A stretch of 64,000 nucleotides of DNA from Rhodopseudomonas pentothenatexigens (GCF_900218015.1 NZ_UFQQ01000005.1:186001-250000); one strand, 5' to 3'. Positions 39,456 through 47,755 are shown, counted from the stretch's first letter. Numbers and translations are program-made. The notes: generated by a model not told the origin, from the sequence alone.

Positions 39456-40429
39456 ATCCCGAGACGTCGCGCCGCCTGCTGTTCGACATGCTGCGGATCC
39501 GCAGCGTGGAGGAGACCATCGCGGCACGTTACGGCGAGCAGAAGATGCGCTGCCCGACGCATCTGTCGGTCGGGCAGGAGGCGGTCGCCGCGGCCGCTGG
39601 TGCGGTGCTGAGGCCGACCGATCTCGCGGTGAGCGGCCATCGCGCTCACGCGCATTATCTCGCCAAAGGCGGATCGCTGAAGGCGATGATCGCCGAGATC
39701 TACGGCAAGGTCACCGGCTGTGCCCGCGGCAAGGGCGGCTCGATGCATCTGATCGACGAGAGCGTCGGCTTCATGGGCTCGACCGCGATCGTCGGCGGCA
39801 CGGTGCCGGTCGGCGTCGGGCTGTCCTATCCGATGAAGCTGAACAGCACCGATCAGATTTCCTGTGTGTTCCTCGGCGACGCGGTGCCGGAGACCGGCGT
39901 GTTCTTCGAGTCGGTGAACTTCGCGGTGGTGAAACAACTGCCCGTGCTGTTCCTCTGCGAGAACAACGGCTACTCGGTGTATTCGCCGCTGAGGGTGCGG
40001 CAGCCGCCCGGCCGCAAGCTGCACGAGCTGGTCGCCGGCTTCGGCCTCGAGACGCATCACGGCGACGGCAATGATGCCCGTGCGGTGGTTGCGGCGCTGA
40101 GCGAAGGCGTGGCGGCAATCCGCGCCGGCGAGGGGCCGCGGTTCTACGAGTTCGAGACCTATCGCTGGCGCGAGCATTGCGGGCCGAACTACGACAACGA
40201 CATCGGCTATCGCTCGGCGGCTGAATACGAGGCGTGGAAGCTGCGCGATCCGGTGCCGGCGCTGCAGCGCGCGCTGATCACCGAAGCCATCGTGACCGAG
40301 GCCGATGTCGCCGACATGCAGGCGGAAATCGATGCCGAGATCGAGGAGGCGTTCGCCTTCGCCGAAAGCTCGCCGTTCCCGCCGCCCGAAGACGCCTTCA
40401 CCGACGTCTATGCGTCGACCGCAGGCTGA
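39452..40429 (+). CDS. TPP-dependent dehydrogenase/transketolase-like E1 alpha subunit
   Basis: A 325-aa protein of the pyruvate/acetoin dehydrogenase E1-alpha family. The TPP motif starts G-D-A-V-P-E-T-G-V-F-F-E-S and ends C-E-N-N-G-Y-S-V-Y, i.e. the G-D-G...N-N motif with Ala for the last Gly. G-H-R-A-H-A-H-Y and R-G-K-G-G-S-M-H are the catalytic-loop regions. It pairs with the E1-beta gene 10 nt downstream. No E2 or E3 gene is nearby, which argues against a classical oxo-acid dehydrogenase complex and for a stand-alone TPP carboligase in sugar synthesis. Confidence 0.85.
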   Translation: MNPETSRRLLFDMLRIRSVEETIAARYGEQKMRCPTHLSVGQEAVAAAAGAVLRPTDLAVSGHRAHAHYLAKGGSLKAMIAEIYGKVTGCARGKGGSMHLIDESVGFMGSTAIVGGTVPVGVGLSYPMKLNSTDQISCVFLGDAVPETGVFFESVNFAVVKQLPVLFLCENNGYSVYSPLRVRQPPGRKLHELVAGFGLETHHGDGNDARAVVAALSEGVAAIRAGEGPRFYEFETYRWREHCGPNYDNDIGYRSAAEYEAWKLRDPVPALQRALITEAIVTEADVADMQAEIDAEIEEAFAFAESSPFPPPEDAFTDVYASTAG

Positions 40430-40439
40430 GGAGGGCGGA

Positions 40440-41492
40440 ATGGCAACGAGCTTCGCCGCCGCGATCCGGGATGGGCTCGCCACCGCGCTTACGGCCGATC
40501 CGAACGTGATCTGCTTCGGGCTCGGCACCGACGACCCCAAGGGCGTGTTCGGCACCACGCTCGATCTGCACAAAGAGTTCGGCTCGCACCGCGTATTCGA
40601 CATGCCGACCTCGGAAGCGGCGATGACCGGCTTTGCGATCGGCGCGGCGCTCAACGGGATGCGGCCGGTGCTGACGCATCAGCGGCTCGACTTTGCGCTG
40701 CTGTCGCTCGATCAGCTGGTCAACAACGCCGCGAAATGGCGTTTCATGTTCGGCGGCAAGCGCGGCGTGCCGATCACCATCCGGATGATCATCGGCCGCG
40801 GCTGGGGGCAGGGCCCGACGCATTCGCAGAGCCTGCAATCCTGGTTCGCGCATATTCCCGGCTTGAAAGTGGTGATGCCGACCACCGCGGAGGACGCCAA
40901 GACGCTGCTGCTCGGATCGATCTTCGACGACGACCCGGTGATATTTCTCGAGCATCGCTGGCTGCACAACATGCAGGGCGAGGTGCCGGCCGGCGACGTG
41001 CGCGAGCCTCTGGGCAAGGCGCGCGTGGTGCGCCAGGGCGATGCGGTGACCATCGTGGCGATGAGCTACATGACGGTCGAGGCGTTGCACGCGGTCGATC
41101 ATCTCGCCGCGCAAAGCATCGCCTGCGAGCTGATCGACCTGCGCAGTATCCGCCCGCTGGACTGGCCCACAGTGATCGCCTCGGTGCAGAAGACCGGCCG
41201 GCTGCTGGCGCTCGACAGCGGCCATCTGACCGGCGGCATTGCCGGCGAGATCGTGGCCCGGATCGCGACCGACCACTTCGCCAGCCTGAAATGCGCGCCG
41301 CAGCGGCTCGCCGCGCCGGACGTGCCGGAAGCGACCAGCCCGGCGCTGACCAAGAATTATCACGTCCGCGCCGAACACATCGCCGAGGCCGTCGGCCGGA
41401 TGCTCGGCCGCGAGGTCGAAACCGCCTCGCTGGTCGCCCAACGCCAGTTCCCGCACGACGTGCCGGGCAACTGGTTTTCGGGACCGTTCTGA
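40440..41492 (+). CDS. TPP-dependent E1 beta subunit
   Basis: A 350-aa partner of the preceding E1 alpha. It has the transketolase pyrimidine-binding domain (residues 1-175: M-P-T-S-E-A-A-M-T-G-F-A-I-G-A-A, whose Glu activates TPP) and the C-terminal transketolase domain (V-T-I-V-A-M-S-Y-M-T near 205, E-L-I-D-L-R-S-I-R-P-L-D near 236). The G-A-G-G-A-G Shine-Dalgarno is strong. It forms an alpha2-beta2 type enzyme with 39452. It is followed by an orphan RBS/start and a palindromic repeat. Confidence 0.85.
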   Translation: MATSFAAAIRDGLATALTADPNVICFGLGTDDPKGVFGTTLDLHKEFGSHRVFDMPTSEAAMTGFAIGAALNGMRPVLTHQRLDFALLSLDQLVNNAAKWRFMFGGKRGVPITIRMIIGRGWGQGPTHSQSLQSWFAHIPGLKVVMPTTAEDAKTLLLGSIFDDDPVIFLEHRWLHNMQGEVPAGDVREPLGKARVVRQGDAVTIVAMSYMTVEALHAVDHLAAQSIACELIDLRSIRPLDWPTVIASVQKTGRLLALDSGHLTGGIAGEIVARIATDHFASLKCAPQRLAAPDVPEATSPALTKNYHVRAEHIAEAVGRMLGREVETASLVAQRQFPHDVPGNWFSGPF

Positions 41493-41499
41493 GGGAGCG

Positions 41500-41648
41500 A
41501 TGATGGCACAGACTTTCCACGTCATTGCGAGGAGGCGAAGCCGACGAAGCAATCCAGGAACTCGGTGCACCGTGCTCCTGGATTGCTTCGCTCCGCTCGC
41601 AATGACGGGGCGAGGGCGGGACTCGAATAGGTGGAGGCCGTCATGTCC
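41500..41648 (+). pseudogene. Orphan ribosome-binding site and start codon running into a repeat
   Basis: GAGGGAG is followed by ATGATG at 41500. The frame begins M-M-A-Q-T-F, then reads through the palindromic repeat at 41520 and stops near 41648. M-A-Q-T-F resembles the M-S-V-T-F start of the dehydrogenase at 41643, which is in another frame. This looks like the original start of the dehydrogenase gene separated from it by repeat insertion, rather than a working 50-aa gene. Confidence 0.4.
41520..41607. repeat. 88-bp palindromic repeat element, copy 1
   Basis: Outer arms CGTCATTGCGAG (41520-41531) and CTCGCAATGACG (41596-41607) and inner arms CGAAGCAATCCAGGA (41545-41559) and TCCTGGATTGCTTCG (41576-41590) are perfect inverted repeats. 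The element would fold into one long hairpin. A related copy lies at 44920-45006. Similar GTCATTGCGAG...CTCGCAATGAC elements are, from memory, scattered through this bacterial group. Confidence 0.92.
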
Positions 41649-42698
41649 GTGACCTTCCGCGCCGCGGTGCTGACCGAGCTGAACCAGCCGCTCTCGATCG
41701 AGACCGTGGAGGCGCCGGCGCTCGCGGCCGGACAGGTGCTGGTCAAGCTGGCGTACTCCGGAGTCTGCCACAGCCAGCTGATGGAAGCGCGCGGCGGGCG
41801 CGGGCCGGATCGCTATCTGCCGCACATGATGGGCCACGAAGGCTCGGGCGTCGTCGTCGAGATCGGCGCGGGCGTCACCAAGGTCGCGCGCGGCGACCGC
41901 GTTATTCTCGGCTGGATCAAGGGGCAGGGCGCCGACACCCAGGGCGTGCGCTACGCAAGCGGCGAGCGCATCATCAACGCCGGCGCCGTCACCACCTTCA
42001 ACGAATACGCCGTGGCCGCGGAGAACCGCCTCACGCCGCTGCCGGCCGGGCTGCCGATGGACGCCGCGGTGCTGTTCGGCTGCGCGCTGCCGGTCGGCGC
42101 CGGCATCGTCATCAACATCGCAAAGCCGCAGCCCGGTTCGACGCTGGCGGTGTTCGGTCTCGGCGGCATCGGGCTCGCGGCGCTGATGGCCTGCAAGCTG
42201 TTCGCCTGCAAGCAGGTGATTGCGGTCGATGTCGAAGCCGCCAAGCTGAAGATGGCGACCGAGTTCGGCGCGACGACCGTGATCGACGCCTCGCGCACCG
42301 ACCCGGTCGAGGAGATCCGCAAGCTCACCGGCGGGATCGGCGTCGACATCGCGATCGAATCCGCCGGCCTCACCCGCGTGATCGAGCAGGCGTTCGACGC
42401 CACCCGGCGGTTCGGCGGGCTGTGCGTGTTCGCCTCGCATCCGCGCAGCGGCGAGAAGATTGCGCTCGATCCGTTCGAGCTGATCTGCGGCAAGCGTATC
42501 CTCGGCACCTGGGGCGGCGATGCCAAGCCGGAGCGCGACATCGCCTTGCTGGCGGGACTGTATCGCGACGGCAAGCTGCCGCTCGATGCGATGTTCGCCC
42601 GGCGCTACACGCTCGACGAGATCAACGAGGCGCTGGACGATCTCGAACATCGCCGCAGCGTGCGCCCGCTGATCGAAATCGACCCGTCGCTGAGGTGA
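41643..42698 (+). CDS. Zinc-dependent MDR alcohol dehydrogenase
   Basis: A 351-aa medium-chain dehydrogenase. The catalytic zinc site is seen as G-V-C-H-S-Q near residue 43 and G-H-E-G-S-G near 66. The structural-zinc four-Cys lobe is absent or reduced. F-G-L-G-G-I-G-L-A near 175 is the NAD(P) Rossmann motif. It oxidises or reduces an alcohol/ketone, here plausibly a sugar hydroxyl. ATG 41643 has GGAGG 6 nt upstream. A palindromic repeat and a relic start lie just before it. Confidence 0.87.
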   Translation: MSVTFRAAVLTELNQPLSIETVEAPALAAGQVLVKLAYSGVCHSQLMEARGGRGPDRYLPHMMGHEGSGVVVEIGAGVTKVARGDRVILGWIKGQGADTQGVRYASGERIINAGAVTTFNEYAVAAENRLTPLPAGLPMDAAVLFGCALPVGAGIVINIAKPQPGSTLAVFGLGGIGLAALMACKLFACKQVIAVDVEAAKLKMATEFGATTVIDASRTDPVEEIRKLTGGIGVDIAIESAGLTRVIEQAFDATRRFGGLCVFASHPRSGEKIALDPFELICGKRILGTWGGDAKPERDIALLAGLYRDGKLPLDAMFARRYTLDEINEALDDLEHRRSVRPLIEIDPSLR

Positions 42699-42703
42699 CG
42701 ACG

Positions 42704-44188
42704 ATGCTGCATCCCGAGACCGGCACCACGCTCGCGGAGATCCGGAAGAAAGCCGGGCGTCGCCGCAGCATCGTGTTCGTGTCGGGCAATTTCAACATCG
42801 TCCACCCCGGCCATCTGCGGCTTCTGAAATTCGCCGCCGACTGCGGCGACTATCTCGTGGTCGGCGTCACCGCCGATCCCGGCTACGACTGGATGCTGCC
42901 GGCCGAGCTGCGGCTCGAAGGCGTGCGCGCGATCGGCGTGGTCGATCACGCTTTCCTGCTGCACGACGCGCCGGAGGACTTCATCGCGGCGCTGCAGCCG
43001 AGCGTGGTGGTCAAAGGCAAGGAGCACGAGGGCGCCGACAATCCGGAGAAGGCGGTGCTCGACGGCTATGGCGGCCGGCTGGTGTTCTCCTCCGGCGAAG
43101 TCGCATTTTCGTCGCTCGATCTGATCAAGCGCGAGTTCCGCGAGTTCAACCCGTCGTCGATCGTCAAGCCGCTCGACTATCCGCGGCGGCATCGCTTCGA
43201 ACCGCTCGAGCTGAAGAGCGTGCTGGCGGGATTTCCGAAGCTGCGGGTGCTGGTGATCGGCGACCTGATCGTCGACGAATACATCGCCTGCGATCCGCTC
43301 GGCCTGTCGCAGGAAGATCCGACCATCGTGGTGACCCCGGTGCTGCGCGAGCTGTTCGTCGGCGGTGCCGGGATCGTCGCCGGTCATGCTGCCGGCATGG
43401 GCGCGCAGGTCGGTCTGCTCACTGTCGGCGGCGGCGACGCGATGGCGGATTTCGCCCGCGAGCGGCTGGCGTCGTACAATGTCGACGCCACCATCCTCAC
43501 CGACGAGAGCCGGCCCACCACCACCAAGCAGCGGTTCCGCGCCGGCAACAAGACGCTGCTGCGCGTCAGCCATCTCAAGCAGCACGATGTCGATGCCGAT
43601 CTGCAGACACGGATGCTGGAGACGATCGAGCATCGGCTGCCGACGACTGATCTCGTGGTGTTCTCGGATTTCAACTACGGATGTCTGCCGACCCGGCTGG
43701 TCGAGGCGGTCGGGCAGGCGTGCCGCGCCCGCGGCGTCCCGATGGTGGCCGACAGCCAGTCGTCGTCGCAGGTCGGCGACATCTCGCGCTTCACCGAGAT
43801 GCTGCTGATCAAGCCGACCGAGCGCGAGGCGCGGCTGGCGATGCGCGATTTCGATTCCGGTCTGGTCGTGCTGGTCGAAGCGTTGCGGGAAAAGGCGCGG
43901 GCCAAGAACGTGATCCTGACGCTGGCGGCCGAGGGCTTGTTGGTGCACGCCGAAACCGGCAGCGCCGGCACGGTGGTGACCGACCGGCTGCCGGCGTTCA
44001 ACACCGCCCCGAAGGATGCTGCCGGCGCCGGCGACTCGTTCTTCGTCTGTGCCGCGCTGGCGCTGGCGATCGGCACCGACATCTGGCGCAGCGCCTATCT
44101 CGCCTCGATCGCCGCCGCCTGTCAGGTCGGCCGGATCGGCAACATCCCGGTCACGGCGCGCGACATTATCCGGGAGCTCGACACGTGA
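42704..44188 (+). CDS. HldE-like bifunctional protein, nucleotidyltransferase-kinase order reversed
   Basis: A 494-aa fusion. Residues 20-150 are a cytidylyltransferase-fold domain with G-N-F-N-I-V-H34-P-G-H37, the HxGH nucleotide motif. Residues about 180-490 are a PfkB/ribokinase domain ending in A-A-G-A-G-D444-S-F-F, with the catalytic Asp. E. coli HldE has the kinase first and transferase second; here the order is swapped. The likely role is phosphorylating heptose 7-phosphate at C1 and activating it with a nucleotide. No GmhB phosphatase, needed between these steps, is in the window. Its stop overlaps the next GTG. Confidence 0.85.
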   Translation: MLHPETGTTLAEIRKKAGRRRSIVFVSGNFNIVHPGHLRLLKFAADCGDYLVVGVTADPGYDWMLPAELRLEGVRAIGVVDHAFLLHDAPEDFIAALQPSVVVKGKEHEGADNPEKAVLDGYGGRLVFSSGEVAFSSLDLIKREFREFNPSSIVKPLDYPRRHRFEPLELKSVLAGFPKLRVLVIGDLIVDEYIACDPLGLSQEDPTIVVTPVLRELFVGGAGIVAGHAAGMGAQVGLLTVGGGDAMADFARERLASYNVDATILTDESRPTTTKQRFRAGNKTLLRVSHLKQHDVDADLQTRMLETIEHRLPTTDLVVFSDFNYGCLPTRLVEAVGQACRARGVPMVADSQSSSQVGDISRFTEMLLIKPTEREARLAMRDFDSGLVVLVEALREKARAKNVILTLAAEGLLVHAETGSAGTVVTDRLPAFNTAPKDAAGAGDSFFVCAALALAIGTDIWRSAYLASIAAACQVGRIGNIPVTARDIIRELDT

Positions 44189-45114
44189 GCGGGAGTGCCA
44201 AGGCGCTGCTGGTCGCGGCTGGTCTCGGCACGCGGCTCGCGCCGCTCACCGACGTGCTGCCGAAATGCCTGATGCCGATCGCAGGCCGCCCGCTGCTCGG
44301 GCTGTGGCTGCAGATGCTGAGCGAGGCCGGCTTCTCCGAGGTCGTCGTCAATCTGCATCACCATGCGGAGCTGGTGAGCGAGTACATCCGCCGCAGCCCA
44401 TGGTCGGGGTGGGTGATCCTCGCGCCCGAGGACACGCTGCTCGGCACCGCCGGCACGCTGCTGCGGCATCGCGAGCGCTTCATGGACGGCCCGACGCTGT
44501 TCGCCCATGCCGACAATCTCAGCCTGTTCGATCCGCGCGCCTTCCTCGCCGCCCATGCGCAGCGACCGCGGGATTGCGCGATGACGATGATGAGTTTCGT
44601 CACCGATCATCCGCAGAGCTGCGGCATCCTCACGCTCGATTCCGCCGGCCGCGTGCTGGAGATGGACGAGAAGCCGCAGCATCCCAAGGGCAACCTCGCC
44701 AACGCCGCGGTTTATCTCGTCGAGCCCGAGGTGATCGCCTTCATCGCCTCGCTCGGCAAGCCGGTGGTCGATTTCTCGACCGAAGTGCTGCCGGTGTTCA
44801 TGGGCCGGATCTTCTCGTTCCACAACGGCAGCTATCACCGCGACATCGGCAATCCCTCCAGCCTGGCGCTGGCGCAGCTCGATTTTCCGCTTGCGGCTAT
44901 TCAGTTTGAAGCCTCTTCCCGTCATTGCAAGGAGGCGCCGCCGACAACGCAATCCAGCCCCGCGCATGGCGCCTCTGGATTGCTTCGCATTCGGCTCGCA
45001 ATGACGGAGACCAATAACGACGATCCCTGGTATGGCCTGATGACCGACAATAGCGGCGCTCTAGCCAGAGCTTTCGCCCAGGCTGCGGCAAAGACCTATG
45101 GAGGTCAGCGATGA
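44185..45114 (+). CDS. HddC-like sugar-1-phosphate nucleotidyltransferase carrying an in-frame repeat
   Basis: A 309-aa NTP_transferase-family enzyme. V-A-A-G-L-G-T-R-L-A-P-L-T and P-K-C-L-M-P-I-A-G-R-P-L are the nucleotide-binding loop and Lys, as in HddC/RmlA/GlmU. It would link a sugar 1-phosphate to a nucleotide. Residues about 246-274 are encoded by an 87-bp palindromic repeat (44920-45006) inserted in frame; the Trp/Asp-rich C-terminal tail resumes after it. GTG 44185 overlaps the previous stop (GTGA), and its stop overlaps the next ATG. Confidence 0.85.
   Translation: MSGSAKALLVAAGLGTRLAPLTDVLPKCLMPIAGRPLLGLWLQMLSEAGFSEVVVNLHHHAELVSEYIRRSPWSGWVILAPEDTLLGTAGTLLRHRERFMDGPTLFAHADNLSLFDPRAFLAAHAQRPRDCAMTMMSFVTDHPQSCGILTLDSAGRVLEMDEKPQHPKGNLANAAVYLVEPEVIAFIASLGKPVVDFSTEVLPVFMGRIFSFHNGSYHRDIGNPSSLALAQLDFPLAAIQFEASSRHCKEAPPTTQSSPAHGASGLLRIRLAMTETNNDDPWYGLMTDNSGALARAFAQAAAKTYGGQR
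44920..45006. repeat. 87-bp palindromic repeat element, copy 2, inside a coding sequence
   Basis: Outer arms CGTCATTGCAAG (44920-44931) and CTCGCAATGACG (44995-45006) match copy 1 closely. The centre is CAATCCAG...CTCTGGATTG. At 87 bp (29 codons) it keeps the reading frame of the nucleotidyltransferase and contains no stop in that frame. Confidence 0.9.
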
Positions 45115-45917
45115 GCGGCAGCGTCGTCATCGCGGCGATCTCCAGTGACATCGGCGTCAGGCTGGCGCGGCTCTATCGCGCGCAGGGCTGCGACGTCATC
45201 GGCACCTATCGGTCGAGTGAGAATTTGAGCGAGCTGCAGGCTGATGCCGGCATTCATCTGGTGCATTGCGATCTGACCGACCCCGGCAGCGTCAGCAAAG
45301 CGGCGGCGGAGATCGCGGCGCTCGGCAAGCCGTGGGAGCGGCTGATCAGTGCCGCCGGGCAACTGTCGCCGATCGGCGATTTCTTCGGGCGCGATTTCGA
45401 GGATTGGGCGGCGTCGCTGTCGCTGAATTCGGTGGCGCAGATCCGGCTGCTGCACGCGCTGTATCCGCATCGCGCGCAGGGGGCGATCACCAAAGTCGCG
45501 TTCCTGGTCGGCGGCGGCATCAATGGCGCGTTCCGCAACTACTCGGCCTATTGCCTCGGCAAGGTGATGCTGGTCAAGCTGTGCGAGCTGCTCGACGACG
45601 AGTACCAAGACGTGCACGCGATCGCGGTCGGCACCGGCTGGGTCAACACCAAGATCCATCGCCAGACCGTGGAGGCCGGCGACGACGCCGGCGTCAATCT
45701 GCGCCGCACCCTCGAATTCCTCGACAGCGGCGCGCAGGGCACGTCCTACGAAGACATCTTCGGCTGCATCGAATGGGCGTTCGATGCCGGCCGCGCCGCG
45801 ACCGGCGGGCGCAATTTCTCGGTGGTGCACGATGCCTGGCGGGACGGCGGCGCAGCGCTGACCGAACGGCTCGCCGCCGATCCGAACATCTACAAGCTGC
45901 GCCGGCACGGCAATTGA
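45111..45917 (+). CDS. Short-chain dehydrogenase/reductase
   Basis: A 268-aa SDR. The catalytic Y147-x3-K151 is intact, with a Ser/Thr region before it. The N-terminal nucleotide motif is degenerate: I-A-A-I-S-S-D-I-G where T-G-x3-G-I-G is usual, so cofactor binding may differ. It probably reduces a keto group on the operon's sugar intermediate. ATG 45111 overlaps the preceding stop. Confidence 0.78.
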   Translation: MSGSVVIAAISSDIGVRLARLYRAQGCDVIGTYRSSENLSELQADAGIHLVHCDLTDPGSVSKAAAEIAALGKPWERLISAAGQLSPIGDFFGRDFEDWAASLSLNSVAQIRLLHALYPHRAQGAITKVAFLVGGGINGAFRNYSAYCLGKVMLVKLCELLDDEYQDVHAIAVGTGWVNTKIHRQTVEAGDDAGVNLRRTLEFLDSGAQGTSYEDIFGCIEWAFDAGRAATGGRNFSVVHDAWRDGGAALTERLAADPNIYKLRRHGN

Positions 45918-45939
45918 TCGGCGCGCGAGGAGGACAAGC

Positions 45940-47742
45940 GTGAAGCTCTCCGATTACGTCATCGATTTTCTGGCGCGGCGCGGCGTCACCCATGTGTTCG
46001 GCATTTCCGGCGGCGCCGCGGTGCACATGTTCGATTCCGCCCAGCGCCATCCGGATGTCACGCCGATCTTCCCGCAGCACGAGCAGGCGGCTGCGATCGC
46101 CGCCGACGGCTATGCGCGCGCCACCGGCAAGCTCGGCGTCGCCATCACCACCTCGGGTCCGGGCGCCACCAACCTGCTGACCGGGGTGTGCTGCGCGTAT
46201 TACGACTCGGTGCCGACGCTGATGATCACCGGGCAGGTCGCCACCCATCGGCTGAAGGGCAAGAATCAGATCCGCCAGCTCGGTTTTCAGGAAACCGACG
46301 TCACCTCGATCTTCGCCACGGTGACCAAATACGCGGTGCAGATCTCCGATCCCACCACCATCCGCTATCATCTGGAGAAGGCGTTCCACCTCGCATTCGA
46401 AGGCCGGCCCGGTTCGGTGCTGATCGATCTGCCGGACGATCTGCAACGCGCCGAGATCGATCCCGACGCGTTGCCGGCCTTCACGCCGGAGCCGGAGGCT
46501 GGATCGAACGATCTCGACGCCGCGGTCGCGGCGCTGCTGCCGCTGATCGCGCGGGCCAAACGGCCGGTGCTGGTGCTCGGCGGCGGGCTGTCGACGCCGC
46601 GGATCGGGTCGATGCTGGATCAGCTCGTCGACCGCCTCGGCATGCCGGTGCTGACCACCTGGGCGGCGACCGATCTGATCGCAGCCGACCATCCGCTGCG
46701 GGTCGGGCCGTTCGGGGTTTACGGGCCGCGGCTCGGCAACTTCACGGTGCAGAACGCCGACCTGATCCTGTGCCTCGGCAGCCGGCTGTCGCAGAACGTC
46801 ACCGGCGGCATTCTGCCGTCGTTCGCGCGCGAGGCGACGATCGTGATGGTCGACGCCAGCCGCGGCGAGATGGACAAGTTCGACGACCGCGGCATTCGCA
46901 TCGCGACGCGGATCGCGGCGCGGCTCGATGACTTCGTGCCGAAGCTGCTCGCCGCGATCGAGGCGGCGCCGCCGCGCGACGCGTGGCTGAGTACAATCGC
47001 GCATTGGCGCAGCACGTTGCCGGACGATCGGCCCGGCCCCGCGCCCGACAATGCCGGTTTCGTCGACGCCTACGACTTCATCGACAAGTTGAGCGACGCT
47101 GCGCCCGCCGATGAACTGCTCTATGTCGACACCGGCGGCAACCTGACCTGGACCTGCAACGGCTTCCGCATCAAGCGCGGCCAGCGACTGATCTCGGACT
47201 GGAACAACACCGCGATGGGCTACGCGCTGGCGGCGTCGATCGGCGCCGCGGTACAGGCGAAAGGCGGCGTCACCTGCATCATCGGCGACGGCGGCCTGAT
47301 GCTGTCACTCGGCGAACTGGCGCTGCTGAAGCGGCACCAACTGCCGGTGCGGCTGATGCTGTTCAACAATCACGGCCACGGCATCCAGAAGCAGACGCTG
47401 GAGACCTGGCTCGACGGCCACTATGTCGGCGTCGATGCGCCGAGCGGATTGTCGTTCGTGGACTTCCGTAAAGTTGCCGAGGCGATGGACCTGCCGGTAG
47501 TCACGATCAGCCGCAGCACCGACATCGCCGGCCAGCTCCGCGACGTCTATGCCCGGAAGGGGCCGGTGTTCTGCAATGTCGAGATCAACCCCGGGCAGAA
47601 GCTGTACCCGGTGCTGAAGTTCGGCGCGCCGCTGGAAAGCCAGTTGCCGGCGATCGACGACGAACTGATCCAACGCGAGATGCTGATCGCGCCGTTCGTC
47701 GCTGGTGCTGCGCCGAAGCACAGCGGCGGCGCCGGCGTGTAG
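45940..47742 (+). CDS. IlvB-like TPP-dependent enzyme (acetolactate-synthase superfamily)
   Basis: A 600-aa three-domain TPP enzyme. The N-terminal P-Q-H-E48-Q-A-A-A has the catalytic Glu; T-S-G-P-G-A-T-N-L follows; the central domain (about 190-330) is the DHS-like/FAD-binding region; I-G-D450-G-G...F-N-N is the TPP/Mg motif. No ilvN regulatory subunit is adjacent and all neighbours are sugar genes, so branched-chain amino-acid synthesis is unlikely. Relatives such as YerE add a two-carbon unit to NDP-keto-sugars to give branched sugars; that is the favoured idea. GTG 45940 has GGAGGA upstream. Confidence 0.85.
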   Translation: MKLSDYVIDFLARRGVTHVFGISGGAAVHMFDSAQRHPDVTPIFPQHEQAAAIAADGYARATGKLGVAITTSGPGATNLLTGVCCAYYDSVPTLMITGQVATHRLKGKNQIRQLGFQETDVTSIFATVTKYAVQISDPTTIRYHLEKAFHLAFEGRPGSVLIDLPDDLQRAEIDPDALPAFTPEPEAGSNDLDAAVAALLPLIARAKRPVLVLGGGLSTPRIGSMLDQLVDRLGMPVLTTWAATDLIAADHPLRVGPFGVYGPRLGNFTVQNADLILCLGSRLSQNVTGGILPSFAREATIVMVDASRGEMDKFDDRGIRIATRIAARLDDFVPKLLAAIEAAPPRDAWLSTIAHWRSTLPDDRPGPAPDNAGFVDAYDFIDKLSDAAPADELLYVDTGGNLTWTCNGFRIKRGQRLISDWNNTAMGYALAASIGAAVQAKGGVTCIIGDGGLMLSLGELALLKRHQLPVRLMLFNNHGHGIQKQTLETWLDGHYVGVDAPSGLSFVDFRKVAEAMDLPVVTISRSTDIAGQLRDVYARKGPVFCNVEINPGQKLYPVLKFGAPLESQLPAIDDELIQREMLIAPFVAGAAPKHSGGAGV

Positions 47743-47755
47743 CGGGGGAAGGGGG

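Noticed and set aside
39452-41492. Pyruvate or acetoin dehydrogenase complex
   Set aside because: No E2 or E3 component in or near the operon.
40398-42650. 750-aa minus-strand frame
   Set aside because: Spans the E1 beta and dehydrogenase genes in antisense and reads through the palindromic repeat; no domain seen.
41520-45006. CRISPR array or insertion sequence
   Set aside because: Only two copies of a palindrome, 3.3 kb apart, with no spacers, cas genes or transposase; no direct-repeat array anywhere in the window.
45940-47742. Acetolactate synthase for branched-chain amino acids
   Set aside because: No ilvN or ilvC next to it, and all linked genes concern sugar activation and modification.
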